Assembly (NCBI RefSeq): GCF_000507765.1
Contig: NZ_KI669402.1
Coordinates: forward strand, 277,078-341,077
Source of the DNA: Streptococcus parasanguinis CC87K
GTDB lineage: Bacteria > Bacillota > Bacilli > Lactobacillales > Streptococcaceae
Direction: 5' to 3'
Length of the DNA: 64,000 nucleotides
Made by a program: the position numbers and the translations under genes. The notes under the pieces are model-generated. The model saw nothing but the letters and a program-made list of their open reading frames with translations, had not been told where the DNA came from and made no database searches. Each line of letters opens with the position of its first letter. Within the stretch, counting starts at the first letter, position 1. Below are positions 18,890-28,200 of the stretch, one piece after another.

Positions 18890-19709
18890 AATCGACCACA
18901 CCTCCTCCTGCAATTAATCGTTGGTAGCAAATACCTTGTAAAACAATCTTGAGCTCTTCCTCACTCACTCCAAGTTCTAAGAGCCTCTCATAAACACCTC
19001 GAACGCTCTTGGCATGAATAGTAGAGAAGACGGTGACTCCTGTCAAACTAGCTCGTACGACTGCACGAGCTGTTTCCTTATCTCGGATCTCTCCAATGAT
19101 GAGAAGGTCCGGCCGATGGCGTAAGGAGAGTTTGATCAGGTTGTCATAGGTCATGCCGATCTGGTCATTCAGCTGAAGCTGAAGCATATTATCCTGCTTG
19201 ATCTCGACAGGGTCTTCAATAGACATGACTTGCTGGTCCGCAAAGCGCTCTTGCGCCAAAGCATGCATGAGAGTGGTCTTTCCCGAACCAACAGGACCTG
19301 CAAAGAGATAGAGACCACGACCGGCCAATTTCTTCTGCAAGTCTGGCAACTGATCAAACCAAAACCGCAATTCACGTTCCTCATCATGCAAGAGCCGAAT
19401 GACCAAGCTTTCATAGCCACGATAATCTCCCACCGTCGACAAGCGAATCGAGACCACTCCATCCTCTAATGGGTAATCACACGACCCTAGCTGGCTGCGC
19501 CTTTTTTCTCCCACATTCATCCCTGCCACGAACTTAAAGTGGCTAATCATAGCCGTCATGTCCTCAAAAGGGAAGGACTGCACAAAGCGCCTCTCGTCTC
19601 CCACCCTCATAAAAACCTGGTACTCCTCCTTCCGAGGAATGAAGTAAAGATCCTGAGCCTCTTCCTTCTTTCCCATACGGATCAGTTTTTTTGCAATTTC
19701 TTGAATCAT
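18768..19709 (-). CDS. comGA: Competence pilus assembly ATPase ComGA
   Basis: 313 residues, the same length as pneumococcal CglA, from the ATG with GAGGAGG seven bases upstream (an in-frame GTG earlier lies inside this ribosome binding site). GspE/PilB-type ATPase: Walker A LFAGPVGSGKTTLMH, Asp box and Walker B RHRPDLLIIGEIRDKETA, and a His box ATEN-proximal GVTVFSTIHAK. It powers assembly of the transformation pilus at the inner membrane. First of seven comG genes, under a cin box. Confidence 0.95.
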   Translation of the reverse strand: MIQEIAKKLIRMGKKEEAQDLYFIPRKEEYQVFMRVGDERRFVQSFPFEDMTAMISHFKFVAGMNVGEKRRSQLGSCDYPLEDGVVSIRLSTVGDYRGYESLVIRLLHDEERELRFWFDQLPDLQKKLAGRGLYLFAGPVGSGKTTLMHALAQERFADQQVMSIEDPVEIKQDNMLQLQLNDQIGMTYDNLIKLSLRHRPDLLIIGEIRDKETARAVVRASLTGVTVFSTIHAKSVRGVYERLLELGVSEEELKIVLQGICYQRLIAGGGVVDFATENYQEHSASRWNQQMDLLAQSGYIQLAQAQAEKIIYR

Positions 19710-19730
19710 AGTTCCTCCTCTCACTTATAC

Positions 19731-19738
19731 TATTCGAA
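19731..19738 (-). promoter_or_regulatory. cin box of the comG operon
   Basis: Minus strand TTCGAATA preceded by a T/C-rich tract, ending 21 bases before the comGA ATG. It has the same TT variant as the ssbB cin box (consensus TACGAATA), so both are expected to be switched on by ComX during competence. Confidence 0.82.
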
Positions 19739-19796
19739 AAAGAAGACAAAAAAAGAAGACTTTCTAGATCGCTCTAAAAAATCTTCCGCATTTCTC

Positions 19797-20186
19797 TTAT
19801 GACAGGGTCGTCCCCTTTTTTGAATCGAGTGTATATTGACAAGAACGGTGTTTGCGACTGCCTCTTTCCTTTTCGTAGCCTGGGCGGAGCTTGCTTTTAG
19901 GGATCTTATGCTCGTCTTCTAGGAGGACAATCGAATGGAAAAACTGCACATCTTCACTGCAGTCCTCACACCACTCTTGCTCCTTGGTATCCCAAAAGAT
20001 CGTCATGAGGTCACTCCGACTCTTATAACTTGGAAAGTGCTCATTTAACTCCAACCACTTCTGCTTGTAGTATTTCAAAGCCTGGTAATAGTCTTCAAAC
20101 TTCCGACTACTCACGATATCTTCTTCCCAACCTTCTAAAAACCACCAGGGTTCACAGTCCCCGTACATTTCAATCACTCGATACAT
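19797..20186 (-). CDS. DUF1033 family protein
   Basis: 129 residues from MYRVIEMYGDCEPWWFLEGW, with GGAAG six bases upstream. Acidic soluble protein with many Trp and Tyr; the C-terminal part has CEDC and a basic tail. It belongs to the DUF1033 family, which lies upstream of the comG operon across streptococci and lactococci. The function is unknown. It is not under a cin box: its -10 (TATAAT) is sigma-A-like, with tandem TTTTCAGGT repeats farther upstream. Confidence 0.85.
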   Translation of the reverse strand: MYRVIEMYGDCEPWWFLEGWEEDIVSSRKFEDYYQALKYYKQKWLELNEHFPSYKSRSDLMTIFWDTKEQEWCEDCSEDVQFFHSIVLLEDEHKIPKSKLRPGYEKERGSRKHRSCQYTLDSKKGTTLS

Positions 20187-20212
20187 AAACTCTTCCATCC
20201 TTTGTATCCTCT

Positions 20213-20303
20213 ATTATATAGAAAATCCTTTGAGAATAAAAGTTTTCTGCTCAGAGCATGATTTTTCAGGTAGTTTTCAGGTGATTTTCACAATTATTTT
20301 TCA
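20213..20303 (-). promoter_or_regulatory. DUF1033 promoter with tandem 11-bp-spaced repeats
   Basis: TATAAT on the minus strand at 20213-20218. Upstream, TTTTCAGGT (written on the plus strand) occurs at 20263-20271 and 20274-20282, followed by TTTTCAC at 20285-20291, in exact 11-bp register. Direct repeats in helical phase are typical binding sites of OmpR-type regulators; the factor is unknown. Confidence 0.5.
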
Positions 20304-20345
20304 AAAATAGACTGCCTAATTGCTATTGGTTCCTTTTTTCGAGAA

Positions 20346-20400
20346 TCAAAAGAAGAGAGTCCCAACAAAATGGACAGACCATCCTGGGGAACTCTCTTTT
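20346..20400 (-). terminator. Terminator of the wecB-GT2-GH8 operon
   Basis: Minus-strand arms GAGAGTTCCC and GGGACTCTC (one bulge) with a 23-nt loop, followed by TTCTTTTGATT. Confidence 0.6.
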
Positions 20401-20409
20401 CTCAAGTAT

Positions 20410-21513
20410 TTAGAACAATTCTAGTGCAATCATAGTTGTCATGGTTGCATCGTAATAGTTATTCAGAGGTAGATCTTGTGTAAAGATATACTTGTTCTGT
20501 TGCACCAACTTCAGATAGCCTTTTTCGTGTTCAGAAGCATAGACTATCGGTGCCAAAAAACTTGCTGCCTGATGATTGTTCAAGGCTTTTCCTTTCAAGT
20601 CATAACCCGCGTACAGGTTTCTTTGACTCTTGAAAAAGTTTAACATCTTTTTCACCAATTTTTGACTGGTTGCATCCTTACTTTGAACAAGATTATATGG
20701 AAGGCGACAAGCATTATACGAGTAGGCTCCATCATACTTGGATTCAATCGTCTTGGGATCCGCTACGCGAGTCCCTTGCTCATCTACCCAGATGAAATCA
20801 GGTAGTAAACCTGTTTTTGTTTGGGAGCTGATCGTTTGGAGTTGCTGCAACATCTTTTCTTTGATGTCCAACCACTTCGAATCTTTTGTCACTTCATAAA
20901 AGATCTGGAATTGCGCTGGCAGTGTATCAGACGTCCGCATCAAATGATAGAATTCCGAATCCTGATTGGCCCAATTTCCCACCGTTAACACACCGGTTTC
21001 TTCATTGTAATTGTGTGCGAGAATATCTTCTAAAATCGCTTTGGCTTGAGCCTGGTAGTCTTTGGCTTGCTTTGGCCATTGCTGAGCAGCTTTTAGAAGA
21101 GCATAGGCAATATAGAGATCTCCATCTGTGGCGTTATGGTCCTCATCCTTTGCTTTTCCATTGCTGATGGTTTGTTTCCAAGACATCAATTGGGTACCCT
21201 CCAAGCGATGATTTAGATAATATTGATAGAGTCTGTCAAAGTCTGCTTGTTGGGCCTGTCCTTTTTCAGCAGCCGCAACAGTAATGAGCATTCCATAACT
21301 TTGCGCTTCGGATAACACTACCGTTTGATTGCTATCATTGGTAGTTCGAACATAGGATTCTTTTCCTTTTGAAACAACCAAATGCTCATTCCACTGACGA
21401 TAAATTCGATTTCGCATGTCCACTTTACTTCTCGTTCTCGCTAAAAACAAGGTCAAACAGAAAATGCAAAGGATGACTAGAAACCATACATATCTCATCT
21501 TTTTCGTATTCAT
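20410..21513 (-). CDS. Glycoside hydrolase family 8 (BcsZ/PssZ-like), membrane anchored
   Basis: 367 residues with one N-terminal membrane helix (about 8-25), so the catalytic domain faces outward. GH8 features: VVLSEAQSYGMLI (general acid Glu, about residue 69), DEDHNATDGDLYIAYALL (Asp of the active site), and YDGAYSYNACRLPYNL. Family 8 enzymes cut beta-1,4-linked glucans, chitosan or related polymers, and one commonly accompanies bacterial cellulose or EPS synthases. It is the last gene of the operon with the family 2 glycosyltransferase, nine bases downstream, so it probably trims the polymer made by that enzyme. Confidence 0.88.
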   Translation of the reverse strand: MNTKKMRYVWFLVILCIFCLTLFLARTRSKVDMRNRIYRQWNEHLVVSKGKESYVRTTNDSNQTVVLSEAQSYGMLITVAAAEKGQAQQADFDRLYQYYLNHRLEGTQLMSWKQTISNGKAKDEDHNATDGDLYIAYALLKAAQQWPKQAKDYQAQAKAILEDILAHNYNEETGVLTVGNWANQDSEFYHLMRTSDTLPAQFQIFYEVTKDSKWLDIKEKMLQQLQTISSQTKTGLLPDFIWVDEQGTRVADPKTIESKYDGAYSYNACRLPYNLVQSKDATSQKLVKKMLNFFKSQRNLYAGYDLKGKALNNHQAASFLAPIVYASEHEKGYLKLVQQNKYIFTQDLPLNNYYDATMTTMIALELF

Positions 21514-21521
21514 AATTTCTC

Positions 21522-22832
21522 CTATCCTGCGAATCGTTTTGTTTTAACCCATTTAGTTTCTTTCCGGTGCAATAATTTATCCATCACAATCGAAGAGATG
21601 GCATCAATCGATACAATGATAAACAGTTGAGAATAGGTGAAGTAGGCAGCTAAGGCCAACCAAATTTGCTTGGTAGTTGCTTGACCAAATTGTGAGGCAA
21701 GAGCCACATTAATCTGAAGTAAGTAGAGCCCAATCATCAAGATCCAATTGAACAACATCAATTGCGCAATATAGATATTTTCTGAATCAAAGGCAAATGG
21801 AATTTGCACGCCTGGCACCACTGTATGGAGACACATGGCCAGAATATTGGCAAAAAAGATCAAGTCTGATAACACGATAGCTGCATTGAACCAGAAGAAG
21901 ATACAGGAATAGTTGGTCACTTCTAACTTCACGCGCCAATTTCCCTTACCAAATAAATGCTTGAAGTTAGAAAGAACCACTTCATAATTCCCTTTGGCCC
22001 AACGTTTCCGCTGCATATAATAACTCTTCAGGGTCTCAGGTTCCTGTTGAAATGCTTCTGAATTATAGGCTAGAGCAATCAATTTCCCACTTTGCATAAT
22101 CTTAAAGGAAATATCAGTATCCTCTGTTAAGGCACCGTTTTTCCATCCCCCAATACTCTTGACAAATTCAGTTTGAATAATGAAGTTGGTTCCTGGAATC
22201 CGTCCAATCTTAAAGAGATGCCACATGCCTACATGGTGAACCCGTTGGGTAACGACAATTTCTTGGTTGATACAGCGGGTCAAGAAGTTTTGACCGGCAT
22301 TCCGCGTTTTATTGCGACCAAAAGAAGCCACATGACGCTCTGGATCTTTGAGCACTTCTTTCACAAGGAAATAAAGAGCATTCTTTTCAGGCATGGCATC
22401 TGCATCATAGACACAGATATAGTCTCCGGTCGCCATGGCCAAAGCGTCATTTAACACACCGGCTTTCCCACCTGTCCCACTGCGATTGATGATGGTCAAA
22501 TCACGTCCTGCATACTCTGGCAATGCTTTAACTGCCAAACACTCTTCATAAGTGCGATCGGAACAATTATCCGCAAACAGTAGTAATTCTACACGATCAT
22601 GTGGGTAGTTCAAATCAAGGATCGCTTTGGCTGTCTGTGCAATAACCACATCCTCATTATGGGCAGGTACGACGATCGTCACTTTTGGATAATAAGGAAG
22701 CGGATCCGTATTGACACGAAAATCACTGTGTTTAAACCAAAAATGAACGGCTGAAAAGAGGATCACTAAGCCCCAGGCTAAGGATAACCAAATCGAAATC
22801 AAGGCAATAATCATCACAATTTGACTAATCAT
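21522..22832 (-). CDS. Processive family 2 glycosyltransferase (BcsA/IcaA-like polysaccharide synthase)
   Basis: 436 residues from the ATG that overlaps the upstream 46-residue gene (ATGATTAG); a GTG 30 bases earlier is also in frame. One or two N-terminal helices, a cytoplasmic GT-A domain with VPAHNEDVVI, VYDADAMP (DxD), LTEDTDISFKI (TED) and QRKRWAKGN (QxxRW), then four or five C-terminal helices. These are the features of processive synthases of cellulose, hyaluronan and poly-GlcNAc that polymerise and export a beta-linked chain. No PilZ domain is present. Neighbours suggest a UDP-ManNAc- or UDP-GlcNAc-derived product, which is inference. Confidence 0.9.
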   Translation of the reverse strand: MISQIVMIIALISIWLSLAWGLVILFSAVHFWFKHSDFRVNTDPLPYYPKVTIVVPAHNEDVVIAQTAKAILDLNYPHDRVELLLFADNCSDRTYEECLAVKALPEYAGRDLTIINRSGTGGKAGVLNDALAMATGDYICVYDADAMPEKNALYFLVKEVLKDPERHVASFGRNKTRNAGQNFLTRCINQEIVVTQRVHHVGMWHLFKIGRIPGTNFIIQTEFVKSIGGWKNGALTEDTDISFKIMQSGKLIALAYNSEAFQQEPETLKSYYMQRKRWAKGNYEVVLSNFKHLFGKGNWRVKLEVTNYSCIFFWFNAAIVLSDLIFFANILAMCLHTVVPGVQIPFAFDSENIYIAQLMLFNWILMIGLYLLQINVALASQFGQATTKQIWLALAAYFTYSQLFIIVSIDAISSIVMDKLLHRKETKWVKTKRFAG

Positions 22833-22965
22833 GGTCCACCGCCTTAAAGTTTTTATTGACACGGCGGTAAATCACCGTATAAGCTACAAATAATACAATA
22901 AAGCACAAGGCAAAAAATACACTAATGCCTACAGCTATATTAAAAAATATATTTGTAAGAGACAT
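22825..22965 (-). CDS. 46-residue single-helix membrane protein of the EPS operon
   Basis: A small gene between the GGDEF-like and glycosyltransferase genes. It has a perfect Shine-Dalgarno sequence (TTAGGAGG, six bases before the ATG). The product starts MSLTNIFFNIAVGISVFF, carries one membrane helix through about residue 30, then a basic tail YRRVNKNFKAVDHD. Its TAG stop overlaps the glycosyltransferase ATG (ATGATTAG), so the two are translationally coupled. It may be a small accessory subunit of the synthase. No family is recognised. Confidence 0.8.
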   Translation of the reverse strand: MSLTNIFFNIAVGISVFFALCFIVLFVAYTVIYRRVNKNFKAVDHD

Positions 22966-22974
22966 GTTTTCCTC

Positions 22975-23763
22975 CTAATATTCCACAATAATATCTGTTT
23001 CAAGTTGACGTTTTAAGTAACGAATCATTTCTTTATAGCGATGGTATTTGGTTCGATTGGATTGATCCACTACAAGAAATCCTGACTGAAATTGGATGCC
23101 CTGAACCCCATCTTCTCCTTGGAACACCAGTCCTTCCAACTGTGGTTTTAAGACCGTCATATAATCGCTCTTCAGATCCCGCTCGCTATCAGAAGATAAG
23201 ATCAAGAAATTACCGTCTGATACATAATACAAGCTTTCATTTGGCTTTAGATGATGCGTTAACAAATAGTTGATTTGGTTCAAGGTCCGATTGTACTCTC
23301 TCGGTTGCAATTGGAAGAACAATTCCTCGTGCGACCAGTGAATGAGTAAGGCCTGAATCGTATCATTGGTTTGTCCGCCATAAGAAGCGATGCGGTTGCG
23401 GTAATCTGCGTAAGCTTCTGGCTCTTGATCCTTCACTTTTGCAATCTCTTTAAAGAGGTGATAGCGAATTCGGGTCAAGATTCCAATCAGGATCGGAAAA
23501 CTAAAGAGCAAGAGCAAGGCTTGATGAAATGGGATATAGACGACACCCGCCACTAAAAAGACAATCCCAAGGGCAAATGACAACAGGATGGTCCATGTCA
23601 ACAATAAATCCGATAAAACAATAGCAGAAAATAATCCTAAAACAAAGAACAATCCTTCTTCAATCAGAATCTCTCTTGCAAAAAACAAGCAGTAAAGTAA
23701 AAGAAGTACTTCGAAAACAATCAAAATCAGCAACCATCTACTTAACTTTTCCGTTTTTTTCAT
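22975..23763 (-). CDS. Membrane protein with degenerate GGDEF-like domain
   Basis: 262 residues. Four N-terminal membrane helices (about 10-95) are followed by a short linker and a C-terminal domain (about 135-262) whose hydrophobic pattern resembles a GGDEF domain. SLYYVSDGNFLILSSD (SDGNF at 182-186) stands where RYGGDEFLILLP would be. Metal- and GTP-binding residues are therefore missing and no diguanylate cyclase activity is expected. The layout recalls PelD, a four-helix protein with a degenerate GGDEF domain that controls Pel polysaccharide synthesis. Its place next to a synthase supports a regulatory or scaffold role. The assignment rests on pattern similarity only. Confidence 0.65.
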   Translation of the reverse strand: MKKTEKLSRWLLILIVFEVLLLLYCLFFAREILIEEGLFFVLGLFSAIVLSDLLLTWTILLSFALGIVFLVAGVVYIPFHQALLLLFSFPILIGILTRIRYHLFKEIAKVKDQEPEAYADYRNRIASYGGQTNDTIQALLIHWSHEELFFQLQPREYNRTLNQINYLLTHHLKPNESLYYVSDGNFLILSSDSERDLKSDYMTVLKPQLEGLVFQGEDGVQGIQFQSGFLVVDQSNRTKYHRYKEMIRYLKRQLETDIIVEY

Positions 23764-24918
23764 TTATTCTTTCTCTCCCTCATGAAATTCTTCAGCAACC
23801 TCTCCCTGGCCAAAGTAATGTTTAATGGCTTGTACGATTCGCTCAGAAGCTTTTCCATCCCCATAAGGATTTCGGGCATTTGCCATTTGAAGATACAGGC
23901 TTTCGTTGGTTAAGAGCTCTGTCATCGTCGTTTTGACGACGGCAGGATCCGTTCCAACTAATTTCAAAGTTCCCGCTTTGACCCCTTCTGGGCGTTCCGT
24001 TGTATCGCGTAATACCAATACCGGTTTCCCTAATGATGGCGCCTCCTCTTGCACCCCACCTGAATCCGACATGATAAAGTAACTTCTCGAAGCTAAGTTG
24101 TGGAAATCTAGCACATCTAGAGGCTCAATGAGGTGGATCCGATCATGATCTCCTAATAGATCGTTTGCCGCCTCTTGGACCGCTGGACTAAGATGCACTG
24201 GGTAAACCACTTCAATAGTCGGTTCTTGATCCACCATTTCTCTCAGAGCTCCAAAGACCGCTCGCATGGGTTGGCCTTGATTTTCTCTTCGATGCATGGT
24301 GACCAGGATGACTTTTTTATCTGGATCCAATTGATCTAACACTTCGTGGTGATAGTCCTCTTGAACCGTGAGTTTCAACGCGTCAATGGCAGTATTTCCC
24401 GTCACTACAATAGAGGATTCCGGATGATTTTCTTTTAAGAGATTGGCCTTACTTTCGCCTGTCGGCGCAAAATACAGATCCGCTAAATCATCCGTCATTT
24501 GACGGTTCATCTCTTCAGGATACGGTGAATATTTATCAAAGGTTCTCAAACCAGCTTCGACGTGACCAATGCGGACTTGATTGTAAAAGGCAACCAGACT
24601 CGTCGCAAAGGTGGTTGTCGTATCTCCATGGACGAGCACCATATCCGGCTTTTCTTTTTTGATAATTGGATCTAATTGATTCAGAATTTTAGAGGTAATG
24701 TCCAATAAGGTCTGGCTTTTTCCCATAATATCCAAATCGTAATCAGGTACGATGTTAAAGGTTTCTAAGACCTGGTCCAGCATTTGACGGTGCTGGGCAG
24801 TGACCACTGTGATGGTCTCAATAACCTCCTTTTGTTTTTGTAACTCCAGCACCAAAGGGGCCATCTTGATGGCCTCCGGTCGCGTCCCAAACACAACCAT
24901 AATTTTCAATTTTCCCAT
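23764..24918 (-). CDS. wecB (mnaA): UDP-N-acetylglucosamine 2-epimerase (non-hydrolysing)
   Basis: 384 residues. Family motifs: MVVFGTRPEAIKMAPLV (UDP-GlcNAc binding), VHGDTTTTFATSL, HVEAGLRTFDKYSPYPEEMNR, VTMHRRENQG and SDSGGVQEEAPSLGKPVLVLR. It interconverts UDP-GlcNAc and UDP-ManNAc in the cytoplasm. First gene of the operon with the GGDEF-like, small membrane, glycosyltransferase and GH8 genes; its stop abuts the next ATG (TAAATG). The context suggests it supplies UDP-ManNAc to the synthase, which is inference. Confidence 0.94.
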   Translation of the reverse strand: MGKLKIMVVFGTRPEAIKMAPLVLELQKQKEVIETITVVTAQHRQMLDQVLETFNIVPDYDLDIMGKSQTLLDITSKILNQLDPIIKKEKPDMVLVHGDTTTTFATSLVAFYNQVRIGHVEAGLRTFDKYSPYPEEMNRQMTDDLADLYFAPTGESKANLLKENHPESSIVVTGNTAIDALKLTVQEDYHHEVLDQLDPDKKVILVTMHRRENQGQPMRAVFGALREMVDQEPTIEVVYPVHLSPAVQEAANDLLGDHDRIHLIEPLDVLDFHNLASRSYFIMSDSGGVQEEAPSLGKPVLVLRDTTERPEGVKAGTLKLVGTDPAVVKTTMTELLTNESLYLQMANARNPYGDGKASERIVQAIKHYFGQGEVAEEFHEGEKE

Positions 24919-24980
24919 AAACTTCTCCCGTTGACATGCATGTAATTCAACATTTTTTTAAATTGTGTACATCTTTTTTC

Positions 24981-25009
24981 ATTCTACCGCCAATGACTTT
25001 AAATGTCAA
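24981..25009 (-). promoter_or_regulatory. Strong promoter of the wecB operon
   Basis: Minus-strand TTGACA (25004-25009), exactly 17 bp, TAGAAT (24981-24986). It predicts a leader of about 55 bases before the wecB ATG, which has GGGAG upstream. Confidence 0.85.
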
Positions 25010-25203
25010 ACCGATTTTGGGTTTTATAAAGAAATTACTAATAGTTAGTCATTTTATTATTTTGGTGTTTAGAATACATATCCATATAATCACTAATTGT
25101 AAGTATTTACAGCACGACTTTTACCGGGCTAATATTTTTGGTAAAAAAATAATTCAATAATTATACAATTATTTTTCAAATAATAAATTTTTATAATTTT
25201 TGC
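25010..25203. other. AT-rich intergenic stretch, no gene seen
   Basis: About 190 bases of very AT-rich sequence between the wecB promoter and the rpoC terminator. No plausible coding frame with a ribosome binding site was found. Its position just upstream of the -35 would suit an UP element or regulator binding. Confidence 0.5.
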
Positions 25204-25234
25204 AAAAAAAAAGCCGGAACTTGTAGTTCCGACT
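25204..25234 (-). terminator. Terminator of rpoBC
   Basis: Minus-strand stem AGTCGGAACT / AGTTCCGGCT (one G-T pair) with an ACA loop, followed by nine T, directly after the rpoC stop. Confidence 0.93.
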
Positions 25235-25241
25235 TATTTTC

Positions 25242-28200
25242 TTATTCTTCTACGACTTCAGCTGTTTGAACTTCATCGACTGTTCCATCTGTTAATGGCA
25301 CTTCTTCGATAATTTCGACTTCATTGACTGCTTGTGGTTCCAAGTTACGGTAACGAGCCATACCTGTACCTGCAGGAATAATCTTACCAATGATAACATT
25401 TTCCTTAAGTCCAAGGAGATGGTCTTTCTTACCACGGATCGCTGCGTCTGTAAGAACACGAGTTGTTTCCTGGAAGGAAGCCGCAGACAAGAAACTGTTG
25501 GTTTCAAGTGAGGCTTTGGTAATTCCCATAAGGACTGGACGAGCTGTCGCAGGAACTCCACCAGAAATAAGGACGTCCTTGTTGGCATCTGTAAAGTCTG
25601 TAATGTCCATCAGAGTACCCATGAGAAGGTCTGTATCTCCTGGATCCATGACACGTACTTTACGGATCATTTGACGCACCATTACCTCGATGTGTTTGTC
25701 GCCGATTTCTACCCCTTGGCTACGGTATACTTTTTGTACTTCTGCAAGAAGGTAAGTTTCAACAGACAAGACATCACGAACGGCAAGGAGACGTTTTGGT
25801 TGGATAGACCCTTCTGTCAGAGCATCACCACGAGAGACTTGATCTCCCACTTCGACTTTCATGCGGGCAGTGTAAGGGACAACGTATTCGCCCTCACCAG
25901 TTGCTCCGCTAACAAAGACTTTCTTGGTCCGTGTAGAAGCATCTTCTTCGATCGCTGTGACTTCCCCTTTGACCTCAGTGATGACCGCTTCCCCTTTTGG
26001 ATTGCGGGCTTCAAAGATTTCTTGGACACGAGGAAGACCTTGCGTGATATCGGTATTTGAGGCAACCCCACCCGTGTGGAAGGTACGCATGGTCAACTGT
26101 GTACCAGGTTCCCCGATAGATTGGGCAGCAATAGTTCCAACTGCTTCACCCACTTCAACCGCATCACCAGTCGCCAAGTTGATACCATAACAGTGACGGC
26201 AGACACCATGGCGGGTGTTACATGTAAAGACAGAGCGGATAGTGACTTCTTCCACACCAGCTTTGACAATTTCACGTGCTAGGTCTTCTGAAATCAAGGT
26301 ATCTGGACCAACGATGACTTCACCTGTTTCAGGGTGTTTAACAGATTTCTTGGTATAACGACCAGTCAAACGTTCTTCGAGTGGCTCGATCATTTCCTTA
26401 CCATCAGTAATGGCACGGATCACAAGTCCACGGTCTGTTCCACAGTCGTCTTCACGGATAATGACGTCTTGGGCCACGTCAACCAAACGACGAGTCAAGT
26501 AACCTGAGTCGGCTGTCTTCAAGGCCGTATCGGTCATCCCTTTACGGGCACCGTGAGTTGAGAAGAACATTTCGAGTACTGACAAACCTTCGCGGAAGTT
26601 TGACAGGATTGGCAATTCCATGATCCGTCCGTTTGGAGCGGCCATCAAACCACGCATACCGGCAAGTTGCGAGAAGTTTGAGATGTTACCACGGGCTCCA
26701 GAGTCCATCATCATAACGATTGGGTTCTTCGGATCTTGGTTATCTACCAAGCGTTTTTCCAATTTCTCACGGGCTGCACGCCATTCAGCTGTAACGGCAT
26801 TGTAGCGTTCGTCATCTGTGATCAAACCACGACGGAATTGTTTGGTGATTTGTTCCACACGTTTGTGAGATTCTTCAATGATTTCTGCCTTATCTTCAAC
26901 GACCGGAATATCGGCAATCCCCACTGTCAAACCAGCAAGGGTTGAGTGATGGTAACCCAAGTCTTTCAAGCGGTCCAAGAAAGCAGATGTTTCGGTTGTA
27001 CGGAAGCGTTTGAAGATTTCTGCGATGATATTTCCAAGATTTTTCTTCTTGAATGGAACGTTTAATTCCAATTTCTCAATCGCTGCTTTGACATCTTGAC
27101 CAGGCTCCAAGAAATACTTAGCTGGAACGCCTTCTGTCAAGTTGGCATTATTTGGCTCTTGAAGGTATGGAAGCTCTGCAGGCATGATATCGTTAAAGAG
27201 GATCTTACCAACAGTTGTCAAGAGAATCTTGTGTTGTTGTGCTTCTGTCCAAGGTTTGTTCAAGCTATCCGTCGCAATTCCGACACGTGTATGCAAGTGA
27301 ACATAGCCATTGCGAAGGGCCATCACGGCTTCATCACGGTCTTTAAAGACCATTCCTTCACCTTCACGACCAGCTTCTTCCATCGTGAGGTAATAGTTCC
27401 CCAATACCATATCCTGAGATGGCGTAACGACTGGTTTACCATCTTTAGGGTTCAAGATATGCTCAGCAGCCAACATCAAGATACGAGCTTCTGCTTGAGC
27501 TTCTTCTGAAAGCGGTACGTGGATGGCCATTTGGTCTCCATCGAAGTCGGCATTGTAGGCTTCACAGACAAGGGGGTGCAAGCGGAGGGCTTTCCCGTCA
27601 ATCAAGACAGGTTCAAAGGCTTGGATCCCCAAACGGTGAAGGGTCGGTGCGCGGTTCAAGAGAACTGGGTGTTCTTTGATCACTTCTTCCAAGATATCCC
27701 AGATACGTTCATCTCCGCGTTCGACCAAGCGTTTTGCAGCTTTAACATTTTGTACGATATCGCGCGCAACGATTTCACGCATGACGAATGGTTTGAAGAG
27801 CTCGATCGCCATTTCACGTGGCACACCACATTGGTACATCTTAAGAGTTGGACCAACGGCGATAACGGAACGTCCTGAGAAGTCAACCCGTTTACCGAGC
27901 AAGTTTTGACGGAAGCGTCCTTGTTTCCCTTTGAGCATGTGGCTCAATGATTTCAGTGGACGGCTACCTGGTCCTGTGATCGGACGACCACGACGACCGT
28001 TATCGATCAAAGCATCAACGGCTTCTTGGAGCATCCGTTTTTCGTTTTGCACGATGATACCAGGGGCATTCAACTCAAGCAAACGTGCCAAACGGTTGTT
28101 CCGGTTGATCACACGACGGTAAAGGTCGTTCAAGTCAGAGGCAGCAAAACGGCCACCATCCAATTGGACCATCGGACGAAGATCTGGTGGAATAACCGGA

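Noticed and set aside
22975..23763. Active diguanylate cyclase
   Set aside because: The GGDEF position reads SDGNF and the metal-binding residues are missing, so only a degenerate domain is proposed.
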